DNA of 64,000 nucleotides. Origin: Acidobacteriota bacterium. Lineage in GTDB: Bacteria; Acidobacteriota; Terriglobia; Terriglobales; Acidobacteriaceae. The DNA lies in NCBI GenBank assembly GCA_019351975.1, contig JABBOG010000005.1, positions 1-64,000 on the forward strand. The letters are read 5' to 3'. A program made the translations under genes and the position numbers. Each line of letters starts with the position of its first letter. The first letter of the stretch is position 1. Below are positions 32,955 through 42,988 of the stretch, piece after piece. The notes beneath the pieces were generated by a model. The model was not told the DNA's origin, made no database searches, and saw nothing but the letters and a program-made list of their open reading frames with translations.

Positions 32955-35323
32955 AAACTTTGCGTCCTGGCAGGCAATTCAGACTGGCACTGTGCTTACT
33001 ACTCCCTCTAACTGCCGCGTTGGCCTGTGGGCCAGACTTTTCCCCGGACGTATTTGTACGAAAGAACAGGCCGGACGTGCCTGCGGAGTACGTGGCTGGA
33101 AAGCTCGGCCTGCTGCAGCCGAGCTTCGCGCGCGCGGACCTCATCGTGGCCTATCGGTATCTGACCGGCGGGACGCTCGATCCGGCAGAGCAGAAGGGCT
33201 GGTCACCCACCTATTCAGCGCAGGAGTCGCTGTGGAGTCCCGACCCATCCTTTTTAGCAGAGGATTCGAACACTGCCGTAGATCAGTGGATGGCCGCGCG
33301 CCGACAGTACCCAGGAGCGCCGAAAGATACTATCCAGCAAGAGAAGGTAACGAGCACCCCTTCCGCCGATGGAGGAGTGGACCAAAGCTATTTCACCAAC
33401 TGTCAGGACGATGCTTTCACCACGGCTGTCGCAACTCTGAAGTCGCGCGAGGCGGCATGGGGCAAAGCCAGCGCTAACCTGAAGAACTGGCTGCAAGCGC
33501 AGGACATGGTCTTCGCAAATTGCGCCGGCGGCCCTGTTACTCCGGCAGCCGCTCCGCCCGGCAGCCCCGCCTTGCTCGTCAGCGATCGCGCCTACCAGAT
33601 TGCCGCTGCGCATTTTTATGAGATGTACCTGAATCGTGCGCACCGAGAATTTGTAGCGATCAGCAAAGACAAGAGTTCTCCCTGGCAGCCGATCGCCGGC
33701 TATCTGGCGGCACGCACACTTGTCCGGCAGGCATGTTTCACGGGCGCGGCAATCGGTGCGCCGTCCGGCTACAATCCGGATTTGATGGTCGCCGCCGCGG
33801 AAGAGTTGAAGGCATACCTGGCCGCAAGTCCACCGCCGGGCATGCAGCAAGCGGCAGAGGCTGAACTGGCACTCATCGACATTCGCACCTATCCAACCCA
33901 GCGAGCGGGACAATTGAGCTCGCTGCTCACCGGTCCGCAAAACGATCCGGACTACGGCCAGGATTTGAAAGACCTGCTTTGGTTCATCTCTAAAAACACG
34001 CCGGACGGCCTTCGTGCGCAGCCGGATGATGAGGGCAATCCAAGTGACCCCAAGTCAATCGAGGAAGCGGATGCAGCGAGGGTTAAAGCGTATAACGCGA
34101 CGAAGTCGATCCGGCAAATTTCGCCGCTCATCGACTGGACGCTGACCTACGAGTCGCTTGATCCGGCGGCGGCAAACCATGCGCTGAACATGTGGCAGAA
34201 AACGAAGACCATGCCGTGGCTCGTCGCGGCGCTGGCGCTGATGCCGGACAATGCGACCCCGGCGCCGGCGTTGATGGCTGCCGCTGCCGACGTGCCGATG
34301 GCGTCCCCTGCCTGGACCACCGTCAGCTTCCATCGGATTCGTTTGCTTCTGGCGATCGGGCAGACGGCACAGGCGCGTGTAGCGTTGTCGAAGGCTGTGC
34401 CGTATGTTGTGGGGCAGACCTACCCGTCGTCGATCAATGCATTTCATGGGTTGGCGATGCGCAGCGCAGAAACTCTGGACCAGTTTCTCGTTTACGCTCC
34501 GCGGACGATGCTGCTCAACGATTCACAGGCATGGTATGCCGACGATCAGTGCCGTAGCATCATGAAGCAAAACAAGAAGCGTCATTACAACTGCGTCGCC
34601 GTTGATCCACAGCAGATCGATGAAGATACAGCGAAGCTCTTCAATTACCAGTTTCCGCTGTCTGTGTGGCTGGTCGCGGCTAGGTCCCCTTCGCTGTCCG
34701 CGCATGTGCGTCAGGCAATTGCAATGGATGGATGGACGCGCGCTGTCTTGCTGGGCGACAAGGAGTATGAAGCGGCCTTCCTGCTCTTGCTGCCCTCGGA
34801 CCTGCAGACGCAGGCACACAACGGGTCCGGCGTAGCACCGCTGCTTGCGCTCGTTGGCAATCCCGGACTTAGTCCCTATCTGAACGGAGGGACGCAACGC
34901 AATTACTCGTACGATTTTGTTGAGAGCTATAGCGATAACTGGTGCTACGACGCGAAAGCAAGCGCACGCGGAATTGGACCCACATTTCTCGATGCGACAG
35001 AGATGAAACATGGAAAAGAAGAAGCCGCTGCGCTAGCACCGATCCACGAAAGCACGCTGGGCCGAAGGGTGCTGGACTATGTTGCCGCAAACCCAAAGGA
35101 CCCCCGCGCAGCAGAAGCACTCTACCTGATTTTGCGGATGGTGAGATACGGCTGTGCTAGTCCGATTTCACCCAAGGATGCCCAGGACATTTCCTGGGAG
35201 ACACAATCGCAAAGAGGCGAAGCGGTCAAGCTCTTTGAGTTGCGCAAAGAGGCGTCAAAATTGCTTCGGGAAAGATACGCCTCTTCTCCTTGGACCAAGA
35301 AGGCAGGGCCAATCGCCGGTTAG
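32951..35323 (+). CDS. Large predicted lipoprotein coupled to DUF3142 gene
   Basis: The signal ends in LTAALAC followed by GPDF, a good lipobox, so the 790-residue protein is likely a membrane-anchored lipoprotein. The mature part is mostly helical with repeat character, for example AYQIAAAHFYEMYLNRAHREFVAI, AEAELALIDIRTYP and VSFHRIRLLLAIGQTAQARVAL, resembling degenerate TPR units. Single Cys residues recur (CQDDAF, NCAGG, CRSIMKQ, NWCYD). No catalytic motif is recognised. It overlaps the DUF3142 gene by four bases and likely works with it at the envelope. The base composition is less extreme than in the flanking C-rich regions. Confidence 0.75.
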   Translation: MKTLRPGRQFRLALCLLLPLTAALACGPDFSPDVFVRKNRPDVPAEYVAGKLGLLQPSFARADLIVAYRYLTGGTLDPAEQKGWSPTYSAQESLWSPDPSFLAEDSNTAVDQWMAARRQYPGAPKDTIQQEKVTSTPSADGGVDQSYFTNCQDDAFTTAVATLKSREAAWGKASANLKNWLQAQDMVFANCAGGPVTPAAAPPGSPALLVSDRAYQIAAAHFYEMYLNRAHREFVAISKDKSSPWQPIAGYLAARTLVRQACFTGAAIGAPSGYNPDLMVAAAEELKAYLAASPPPGMQQAAEAELALIDIRTYPTQRAGQLSSLLTGPQNDPDYGQDLKDLLWFISKNTPDGLRAQPDDEGNPSDPKSIEEADAARVKAYNATKSIRQISPLIDWTLTYESLDPAAANHALNMWQKTKTMPWLVAALALMPDNATPAPALMAAAADVPMASPAWTTVSFHRIRLLLAIGQTAQARVALSKAVPYVVGQTYPSSINAFHGLAMRSAETLDQFLVYAPRTMLLNDSQAWYADDQCRSIMKQNKKRHYNCVAVDPQQIDEDTAKLFNYQFPLSVWLVAARSPSLSAHVRQAIAMDGWTRAVLLGDKEYEAAFLLLLPSDLQTQAHNGSGVAPLLALVGNPGLSPYLNGGTQRNYSYDFVESYSDNWCYDAKASARGIGPTFLDATEMKHGKEEAAALAPIHESTLGRRVLDYVAANPKDPRAAEALYLILRMVRYGCASPISPKDAQDISWETQSQRGEAVKLFELRKEASKLLRERYASSPWTKKAGPIAG

Positions 35324-35631
35324 GATCCTTCGCCAGGAGGCCAGAGGGACTGCCTGACCATGCCTTACATTCAGCCACACCGAAAGGCGATTGTTACTCG
35401 TCCAGATACTTGTATTTCTCAGACGGGTTCATGCCAGGCATTTTTCGTGAGAGGAATGATTCTTGATGGTTGAGCTCGATAACGCGAGGTGGAAGAGCCT
35501 GACGCCTGCGTATGGCGGCGCGGGAAATATCCCTCCTCTATTGCTCAGCTTTGGGATCGTTGGGAATTCCTTCGCGGTGAGACGCTGAACCCATGCCACA
35601 TGAGAACGCAGCCCGGGTCTTTGCGGTCGGA
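35324..35631. other. Convergent intergenic region
   Basis: About 308 bases lie between convergent stops. I see no believable ORF, hairpin with T-run or known repeat; short ORFs in the track here are without ribosome sites or family features. Confidence 0.5.
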
Positions 35632-38499
35632 TCACTCATCGTCGTCGTCCTTCTTCTTCGGATGCTTCACCAGCAACATTGCCGGAGGCGGCTTTGATCC
35701 CATCGCGTCCTCCCACAGAATCAGGTTGAGTTTGTCAGAGTCCGCCCTGTCCGCATGGCTGAAGTCCATCTTCAGCGCTGCCGCCGCACCCGGAGCCGTC
35801 GCCTTGTTCGCTGTATAGATCAGCCCGTTCCCACGATTCGACACATCCGCCGTAAACGCCGGCTGGTCGCCAGGCCCCGTAAACAGAGTCGAAATCATCG
35901 ACGCGAACACATCATTGTTGTTCATCGGAGGCACGCCCAGCAGCGTCTCCATCGTCCTTAGCACGCTCACCGTCGAGTAGAACCGGCTGTCCACAAACGC
36001 CGGCTGCCCAGTCTTCGCGTGCGGCGCATACCTGCTCACCACAATCGCCAGCGAGCGGTGCGCATCCACATGGTCCGCACCGTTCTGCGCATCGTCTTCC
36101 AGAATAAAGAACGCCGTATCGCTCCAGTACGCAGAGTGCGAGATCGCCTCCACCGCGCGTCCAATCGCCAGATCATTGTCTGCCACCGACGACTTCGGTG
36201 ACGGCCCACCAGGCCTGGTCCCCGCCGTATGGTCGTTGGGCAGCCGAAGTTGGATGAAGTTCGGCATCGTGTCGTTACCAGCCGCTCGGTCTCTCTCCCA
36301 CTGCGCCAGATGCCGCAGGAAGATGTTCACGCGAATCTGGTCCGGCACCAGCAGGTTGAAATCAGGCGACTCGGGCGCGAAGTGCCCCACCAGCTCCGGC
36401 TTGGTCGCCACGTTATACGCCAGCCGAGGAATCGCCCACGGCCACAGATTCTTCCCGCCACCCCACTCCTCCGGCAGGGTCTCACCCGGTGCAATCGTCG
36501 ATGTCGTGCATACCGTCACACCGCCCGACATCGCTCCCTGCTTTGGATCGATCTCGATCTTCTTCGCAGCCTTGTCCCCGCAGAAGGTCGACGAGATGTA
36601 CTCCGCAAAGTGATAGATCGTCTTCCCGTGGGCGGCCAGATCGGTCCAAATGTATCCACTCTGCGGCTCGACGACATCCGGAATATGTTGTAGCAGCGGG
36701 TATCCGTCCGCTACCATCCCCTCATAGTCGTATGTTCGTTGACGACCACGATAGTTCTGCTGCCATGTGTCCTCCAGGTAGTCCGTCCCGATGGCCGCAT
36801 TCGACCACACATGGCCGTCGCCCGACACCTCGGCGGAGTCGTAGAAGTTATCCAGCACACCAAACTGCAGCGCAAGCTTATGCTGATTCGGCGTCACCGC
36901 CTCGCCATACATCGTCAGCGCCGGATCGCCGTTGCCGACCTGTTTGCCGTCCTTGGACAGGTCGCCCAGCACTTGATCGTACGTGCGGTTCTCCTTGATG
37001 ATGTAAATCACATGCTTGATCGGACTGACTCCGCCGGTTGCAAACCGGATCGTCTCCTTCGCCGCCTTCATGCGGTTGGACTCTAGCACCGTCTCCGTCG
37101 AAGCCCTCAGTCCTGCTTCCATCGCACTCTCATTGATCGCTGCCAGTGAACCGTACAGCAGCGTCGGGAGATACGTCGAACTTCCGCCGCGCACCCTTCC
37201 GCCCATGGTGTCGACTGGTGTCCGCTGTGGGAAGTTGTTCGGTCCTGTTCCCTTACCTTTGTCGGTCGCGATATATAACTTGCCGCCGCTCTCTACCAGC
37301 GCCAGCGGCATCCACTCCGTCGGCACAAATCCCACCGGTTCCGCCATCCCCTTGGCCTTCGCCATGCTGCGCAGCTTGTGCGGATCGAGCACGGCAACAG
37401 CATCCGATCCCATATTCGCCGCGTATACGCGTGTGCCATGGGCGTTCATTGCCAGCGAAACGGGCTCTGCTCCAAAATAGCTTTGCCCCGGCAGTCGTGT
37501 ATCGAAGTACCCGCGCACCGCAAGCTGCGGTGCCCCCGTCTTGCCAATCGCCACAGCCGCAACCGCATCGCGGTTCGACAACGCCACGTATAGCACGCCC
37601 GCGCGTTCATCCAGCAGCAGCGCGCAAGGATGCGTTCCTGGAGCAATATCCGACTTCGGCTTCAGCAGCGCTACGCGCCGGAGAATCGTTCCATTCACGA
37701 GGTCCAACTCCACCACGTCGCTCGCGTTCCACAGCGCCACAAACGCGCGCCGCCCATCTTTCGTCACCGCAACAGCAATCGGATAGGTCGACGGAACATC
37801 TACACTCTCGCTCACATCGAAGCTACGCTCAATTGTCCCCGTCTTCGCGTCTATCAGTACAACCGTGTCCGAGAGGTTTTCCGCAACCAGCAGCCTCTCT
37901 TTCGTTCCGGGCACCACCGCAATTGCTGCCGGATACGAGATCCCTGTCGTACCATCGATCGTTCCGAGGTACGCCGTATGGCGCCCGCCTGTCAGGTTCA
38001 CCAGCGGCAGCTTCAAGAAGTCCAGGGGTGTCAGCACCCCGTTCGCGAATCCATACACTACGATCCCGTTGCCAGTCTTCTTTCCTCCATCGCCCACCGG
38101 GTCGGTCGACGATGCAAGGCTTGCGTACACCTTCGAACCGTCCGCGCTGAATGCCAGCCCTGAGAAGAACGTCTGCGTCGCGCCTGCCGCTACGCGTGCA
38201 TCCGGAAAGTCGCGAACCCTACCGCTCTCTGTGTCCATCACGGCAAGTGACTGCGCATACTTGGACTCGAACGTCCCATAGCCCGCATTGAGGCTCACTA
38301 CCCAACGCCCATCCGGCGACACCGCAAGCGACATCGGCAAGCTGTTCAACCGCTGTGGATCACCTGGCGCCGGCAGCAGCAACTGCTTGCTCGTCGGTAG
38401 ATTCACCACAGTAGACGCAGGCTGTTGCGCACGTATACAGCAACCCACGCACGCCACAAATCCTATCGCAAATACCGCCACTGTCTTTATCGTCGCCAA
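35632..38499 (-). CDS. YncE-type propeller / phosphoesterase (alkaline phosphatase-like) protein
   Basis: The N-terminal half (about residues 40-450) is a beta-propeller with repeated blocks such as LAVSPDGRWVVSLNAGYG, PIAVAVTKDGRRAFVALWNASDVVELD and SLAMNAHGTRVYAANMGSDAVAVLD. The C-terminal half is a phosphoesterase domain with HVIYIIKENRTYDQVLGDL, SAEVSGDGHVWSNAA and FFILEDDAQNGADHVDAHR, which hold the metal and nucleophile residues of the phospholipase C/acid phosphatase-like group. A TTG at 38499 is proposed as start: GGAGG lies ten bases before it, and a signal-like hydrophobic segment follows (IKTVAVFAIGFVACVGCC). The ORF-track start at 38667 adds 56 poor residues. The substrate is unknown; it is exported. 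Confidence 0.85.
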   Translation of the reverse strand: MATIKTVAVFAIGFVACVGCCIRAQQPASTVVNLPTSKQLLLPAPGDPQRLNSLPMSLAVSPDGRWVVSLNAGYGTFESKYAQSLAVMDTESGRVRDFPDARVAAGATQTFFSGLAFSADGSKVYASLASSTDPVGDGGKKTGNGIVVYGFANGVLTPLDFLKLPLVNLTGGRHTAYLGTIDGTTGISYPAAIAVVPGTKERLLVAENLSDTVVLIDAKTGTIERSFDVSESVDVPSTYPIAVAVTKDGRRAFVALWNASDVVELDLVNGTILRRVALLKPKSDIAPGTHPCALLLDERAGVLYVALSNRDAVAAVAIGKTGAPQLAVRGYFDTRLPGQSYFGAEPVSLAMNAHGTRVYAANMGSDAVAVLDPHKLRSMAKAKGMAEPVGFVPTEWMPLALVESGGKLYIATDKGKGTGPNNFPQRTPVDTMGGRVRGGSSTYLPTLLYGSLAAINESAMEAGLRASTETVLESNRMKAAKETIRFATGGVSPIKHVIYIIKENRTYDQVLGDLSKDGKQVGNGDPALTMYGEAVTPNQHKLALQFGVLDNFYDSAEVSGDGHVWSNAAIGTDYLEDTWQQNYRGRQRTYDYEGMVADGYPLLQHIPDVVEPQSGYIWTDLAAHGKTIYHFAEYISSTFCGDKAAKKIEIDPKQGAMSGGVTVCTTSTIAPGETLPEEWGGGKNLWPWAIPRLAYNVATKPELVGHFAPESPDFNLLVPDQIRVNIFLRHLAQWERDRAAGNDTMPNFIQLRLPNDHTAGTRPGGPSPKSSVADNDLAIGRAVEAISHSAYWSDTAFFILEDDAQNGADHVDAHRSLAIVVSRYAPHAKTGQPAFVDSRFYSTVSVLRTMETLLGVPPMNNNDVFASMISTLFTGPGDQPAFTADVSNRGNGLIYTANKATAPGAAAALKMDFSHADRADSDKLNLILWEDAMGSKPPPAMLLVKHPKKKDDDDE

Positions 38500-39062
38500 T
38501 GCCTTCGTGCCTCCATCCAGAGCCTGCCCACCTTCGCGGCCTTTGTTCTCGACTGTTTCTCTGTACGATGTCGCCGTCACAACAGCCCGATACAAGCCAC
38601 ATTCATACAGCGAATTATCGTCAGGAATAGCAGTGAACCCGGTGCAACCAAGATAGAGCCACAACATGAATACAATATTTCACGGATTTCACGATAGACC
38701 CGCGACAGCCCACAACGCGGTTTGGGGTGCAGACCCTGTTCGCGGTTGACCGCTGGATGTGGACAACCTTGAGACGCGGGTCCGCAACAATCTGAACCAT
38801 TCCAATGAAGCTGGAGGCGCCGGAATTCGGCGTTGTCCCTGAAGGGAAGCGCCGCTTGCTCCTCCGACGGATCGCTTCGCTGCATACGCGAATCATCTCG
38901 GATCAACGCTTGAACCACAAGCATTTCATGCGATCAACACCACGAGCGATTACGACGCCTTTGATCTTCTATTCACCTTGCTGACGTACGTTGGCAGTCA
39001 TCATCCAGCAGGTAAAGGCACCTCTGATTTCAATCTCACTCACGCAAAGGTGAATATCACAC
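38500..39062. other. Divergent intergenic region
   Basis: Roughly 560 bases separate the phosphoesterase start from the TonB receptor start. Short ORFs on both strands lack ribosome sites and family features. AT-richer patches (ATGAATACAATATTTCACGG near 38667) may hold promoters. No repeat or RNA element is recognised. Confidence 0.5.
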
Positions 39063-42000
39063 ATGAAACACCGTCTTCTCGCACCTCTGTTGCTCTTCAC
39101 GGCCAGTATCATCGCACCTGCTCTCCTCCCGCTCTCTTCGACCGCCTTGTATGCCCAAGTCACCCTCGGAACGCTCAACGGCACAGTCACCGACTCCACC
39201 GGCGCGCTGGTCAAAGGCGCAACGATCACCGCCATCGACAACCAGACCGGAGCGACCCGCTCTGCCAAGGCAAATTCCAGCGGAGCCTACACGCTGAACG
39301 ATCTGGCAGTCGGCACCTACGACCTAACGATCGAGGCCTCAGGCTTCAACACGGCAAAGATCGCGGGTGTCCGAATCCAGGCCGACCGCACGGCGACCCA
39401 GACCATCAAGCTGAAGCCCGGTGCAGTCTCAACCGTCACGGAAGTCCAGGCCACGCCGCAGCTCGACGCCACCGACATCACCAACGGCTATGTCCTGGAT
39501 GCGTCCACCATCGAGGCCATACCGCTCGGCACCGGCAGCTTCACGCAGCTCGCCACTCTCTCGCCCGGCGTCCAAGCCGACCCGCTCGCCGACACCGGCA
39601 CCAACACCGGCCTCGGCAACCAGAACATCTACGCCAACGGCCAGCGCCTCTCCTCCAACACCTTCACCATGAACTCGGTCGTCTCGAACAACCTCTTCAA
39701 CGGTGCCAGCTCCTCACAGGTCGCCGAGAGCCGCGCCGTACTGAACACCGGTGAGTCCTTCCAGACCAACGGGACCATCCGCACCAACACCTCTATCTTC
39801 GACGCCATCGGCCAGGCGCTGCCCTCGCCACCGCAGCAGACCATCGGCGAAGAGCGCGTCAACACCTCGATGTTCGACGCGAGCCAGGGTGCCACCGCCG
39901 GCGCTCACATTGACGTCTCCACCAAGACCGGCTCGAACCAGTACCACGGCTCGGTCTATGGCAACTTCGAGACCTCCGCGCTCAACGCGAACCCCTTCTT
40001 CAACAAGCAGATCGGTCTGCCCACCCCAGACCTCCACCGCTATGTCATCGGCACCGAACTCGGCGGCCCCATCAAGAAGGACAAGCTCTTCTTCTACGCC
40101 AGCTACCAGCTCACCCGCGCCCGCGACCAGCTCAACTCCAGCACCTCCTACTTCGTTCCTACCGGCCTGACAGACGACCGCAGCCCAGCCGGTCTGCAGG
40201 CGGTCGTCACCGCTGCTGGCCTGCCGCCGGGCACCGCCATCGACCCCGTCGCTCTCGCCTTCTTCCAGGCCAAGCTGCCCAGCGGCCAATACCTCATCCG
40301 CTCGCCCCAGGTGCAGGATTCGCCCGTCGTCTTCAACGGTGCCTCCTCGAAGTTCGACGCCACCCAGGTCAACGGCAACCTGACCTACGTCGTCAGCAGC
40401 AAGGACACGCTCAACGGCCGCTACTACTTCCAGCATGACCCCACCGAGAGCCCCTTCTCCTCCACCTCGCTCGAAGGCTTCCCACAGAAGTTCAACGCCG
40501 GCAGCCAGGTCTCCTCAATCGAAAACACGACCATCCTCTCGCCGCACCTAAGCTGGGACCAGAAGATCGGCCTGCTCCGTATGACAGTGCAGTCCGACAC
40601 CGGCCAGCCCTTCGGCCCGTCGGCGGTCGGCATCAACCTCTTCGGCAGCAACCTGCTGCCGGGCATCACGCTCAACAGCGTCGACTCAGCCGGCAACGCC
40701 CTTAGCATCGGACCAACCTCCAACTTCTCCAACACAGGCTTCGCCCAGAACACGATTGAAGGCACCACGTCGGTCACCTACATCCTCGGCAAGCACTCAC
40801 TTTCGGCCGGCGGCAACTACGACTTCACCCAGCTCAACATCCTCAACCGCGCCAACCAGGTCGCTTCGCTGCAATACAACAGTGCTGCTGACTTCATCAC
40901 CGGCGGCCCGCTCTACACCCAGGGCGGAAACTCCGTCTACTTCGAAGGCGCCAGCAACCGCTACTACCGTTCGCCGCAGGTCGGTGCCTACGCACAGGAC
41001 CAGTGGAAGGCGACACCAGCCCTCACCGTCACCGCAGGCATCCGCTTCGACTACGATGGCGGCCTCTACGAAAAGTACGGCAACCTGGTTAACTTCGACC
41101 CCTCGAAATACAACTACGATCTGACCTCTGACACCATCACCAACTCCGGCCTCGTCATCGCAGGCAACAACCCGAACTACGCCACACCGGGCGCCTCAAA
41201 GTCCACCCTGACCGAGCGTCAGTGGGGCATTGCGCCGCGCATCGGCCTCGCCTACAGCGTCAACCCCAAGCTCGTCGTTCGCACTGGCTTCGGTATCTAC
41301 TATGACCGCGGGGAGTTCTTCACCGAGTTCTCGCCCTCGGCCGGCGGCGGCTTCAACGGCCCCTTCGGCGTCACCCTGCAGCCACCCTTCGTGCAGCCTG
41401 TCTACGCGACCTCATCCAGCACCTCCGAGAATCCCTTCGGCACCACCCTGCCGACCGTCGATACCAATCCCAACACCTTCATCCAGAACCTACCCAACCA
41501 GGCCGCACTCATCAACGGAACCAGCCCGTACCTCTTCGGCTCCTACGCCGCAAACAACAAGCTGCCCTACACCGAGAACTGGTCGCTCGATGTCCAGTAC
41601 CAGCTCCTCAAGAACACCGTAGCCACCGTCGGCTACACCGGCAACCACGGCGTGCACCAGACCGTACCGCTGCCCTTCAACCAGCCGCAGGTGGCAACTC
41701 CTTCGCACCCGGTCAACGGCCAGATATACAGCTATGGCTACAACGCAACGGACGCCAACGGCAACACGCTGCTCTCTGAGCCCTACAACACCTCGACCGG
41801 CGGTAACACCGACCTCCGCGTTCCCTACATCGGCTACAGCCCCAACTCGGTCGAGTGGTCCGCCATTGGCTGGTCCAACTTCGATGCGCTCGAGGTCTCC
41901 GTGCACCAGAACACCTGGCACGGTCTCGAGTATCAACTCTCCTACACATGGTCGCACTCTCTCGATACCTCGAGCGGCTTCGGCATCTTCTATAACGGCA

Positions 42001-42785
42001 ACAACGCGCAGAACCTCCGCTCAGGCTATGCGTCGTCAGACTACGACCGCACCCACGTCACGAGCCTCAGCTTCAACTACCAGGCTCCTGGCTACACCGC
42101 CGGGTCGACCTTCGAGCGCGCGGCGACCAAGGGCTGGGGTCTCAGTGGCATCACCACCCTTGAAAGCGGCCAGCCGTACAACGTCTACGACTTCTCCGGC
42201 ACCGTCGGGAGCATCTTCTTCTCTTCGAACGACTACCTCACGAACCCGGTGCTTCCGCTCGCTCCCGGCGTAACGCCCAAGCAGGCGCTCACAGGGCACA
42301 GCGGCGCGTTCGTCAACCCCAACAACCCGAATGGCTCACCCAACTACGCCGACGCGGCCTTCAAACCGACCGCCTTCGCCTATCCCTTGTTGGCTCCTGG
42401 CCAGAGTGGTGTACCGGCCTGCGGCCCGACCACAGCTGGCACCACAGCTTGCGATACGGTCGAGTCAACCTTCGCCAGCGGCGGACGCAATATCTTCCGC
42501 GGCGCATTCCAGAAGCGGGCCGATCTGTCTCTCTACAAAGAGACCGAGCTGCCGCGCAATCTGCGCCTACGCATCTCGATGGAGGTCTTCAACGTCACCA
42601 ACACCGGCAGCTTTGATACACCTGGCAATAACTTCACCGGGTCAAACTTCAACAACCCACCCACCTTCCTGCCGCTTGGTCCAGGTGCCGATCCTAACAC
42701 CTTCGCCAGCCAGGGAGTTGGTGCCGTCACCAACCCCATCGGCAGCCCCCGCCAGATACAGTTCTACGGCATCTTGAACTTCTAA
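39063..42785 (+). CDS. Oar-like TonB-dependent receptor with carboxypeptidase-regulatory-like domain
   Basis: The signal peptide (MKHRLLAPLLLFTASIIAPALLP) is followed by a carboxypeptidase-regulatory-like domain (about 30-120) with VTLGTLNGTVTDSTGALVKGATITAIDNQTGATRS. A plug-like region (about 130-330) and a very large barrel follow, with typical Oar/acidobacterial blocks such as NQYHGSVYGNFETSALNANPFFN, GTELGGPIKKDKLFFYASYQ, YAQDQWKATPALTVTAGIRFDYDGG and FQKRADLSLYKET. The last strand ends in the aromatic FYGILNF. Such receptors import or bind large carbohydrates or peptides using TonB energy. At 1240 residues it is typical for this group. No TonB box was assigned. Confidence 0.94.
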   Translation: MKHRLLAPLLLFTASIIAPALLPLSSTALYAQVTLGTLNGTVTDSTGALVKGATITAIDNQTGATRSAKANSSGAYTLNDLAVGTYDLTIEASGFNTAKIAGVRIQADRTATQTIKLKPGAVSTVTEVQATPQLDATDITNGYVLDASTIEAIPLGTGSFTQLATLSPGVQADPLADTGTNTGLGNQNIYANGQRLSSNTFTMNSVVSNNLFNGASSSQVAESRAVLNTGESFQTNGTIRTNTSIFDAIGQALPSPPQQTIGEERVNTSMFDASQGATAGAHIDVSTKTGSNQYHGSVYGNFETSALNANPFFNKQIGLPTPDLHRYVIGTELGGPIKKDKLFFYASYQLTRARDQLNSSTSYFVPTGLTDDRSPAGLQAVVTAAGLPPGTAIDPVALAFFQAKLPSGQYLIRSPQVQDSPVVFNGASSKFDATQVNGNLTYVVSSKDTLNGRYYFQHDPTESPFSSTSLEGFPQKFNAGSQVSSIENTTILSPHLSWDQKIGLLRMTVQSDTGQPFGPSAVGINLFGSNLLPGITLNSVDSAGNALSIGPTSNFSNTGFAQNTIEGTTSVTYILGKHSLSAGGNYDFTQLNILNRANQVASLQYNSAADFITGGPLYTQGGNSVYFEGASNRYYRSPQVGAYAQDQWKATPALTVTAGIRFDYDGGLYEKYGNLVNFDPSKYNYDLTSDTITNSGLVIAGNNPNYATPGASKSTLTERQWGIAPRIGLAYSVNPKLVVRTGFGIYYDRGEFFTEFSPSAGGGFNGPFGVTLQPPFVQPVYATSSSTSENPFGTTLPTVDTNPNTFIQNLPNQAALINGTSPYLFGSYAANNKLPYTENWSLDVQYQLLKNTVATVGYTGNHGVHQTVPLPFNQPQVATPSHPVNGQIYSYGYNATDANGNTLLSEPYNTSTGGNTDLRVPYIGYSPNSVEWSAIGWSNFDALEVSVHQNTWHGLEYQLSYTWSHSLDTSSGFGIFYNGNNAQNLRSGYASSDYDRTHVTSLSFNYQAPGYTAGSTFERAATKGWGLSGITTLESGQPYNVYDFSGTVGSIFFSSNDYLTNPVLPLAPGVTPKQALTGHSGAFVNPNNPNGSPNYADAAFKPTAFAYPLLAPGQSGVPACGPTTAGTTACDTVESTFASGGRNIFRGAFQKRADLSLYKETELPRNLRLRISMEVFNVTNTGSFDTPGNNFTGSNFNNPPTFLPLGPGADPNTFASQGVGAVTNPIGSPRQIQFYGILNF

Positions 42786-42827
42786 CTAAGGTCTTCTCAC
42801 TGAAGCCCTCATCCAACCGCTGCAAAC

Positions 42828-42867
42828 AAGACGCCTCACTCCGCAAACCAGCGAAGTGGGGCGTCTT
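42828..42867. terminator. Terminator-like hairpin downstream of TonB receptor
   Basis: AAGACGCCTCACT pairs with AGTGGGGCGTCTT (13 bp, one G-T pair) around a 14-base loop. No T-run follows, so it may be a processing or weak termination structure. Confidence 0.55.
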
Positions 42868-42988
42868 CGTGAATGCAACAGAATGATCCATCTCCGCAAT
42901 GCCGTCCGGCGGTGAGTTGTAGCTCCCTTTGGTCGCGGGGCTCACGGAACGATTAAGTATTAGCAGGACAAATGCGGCTGGTGGTGAG

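Noticed and set aside
38577-38924. Possible small gene between the phosphoesterase and TonB receptor
   Set aside because: No ribosome site, no recognisable family, and Cys/Trp content typical of chance frames.
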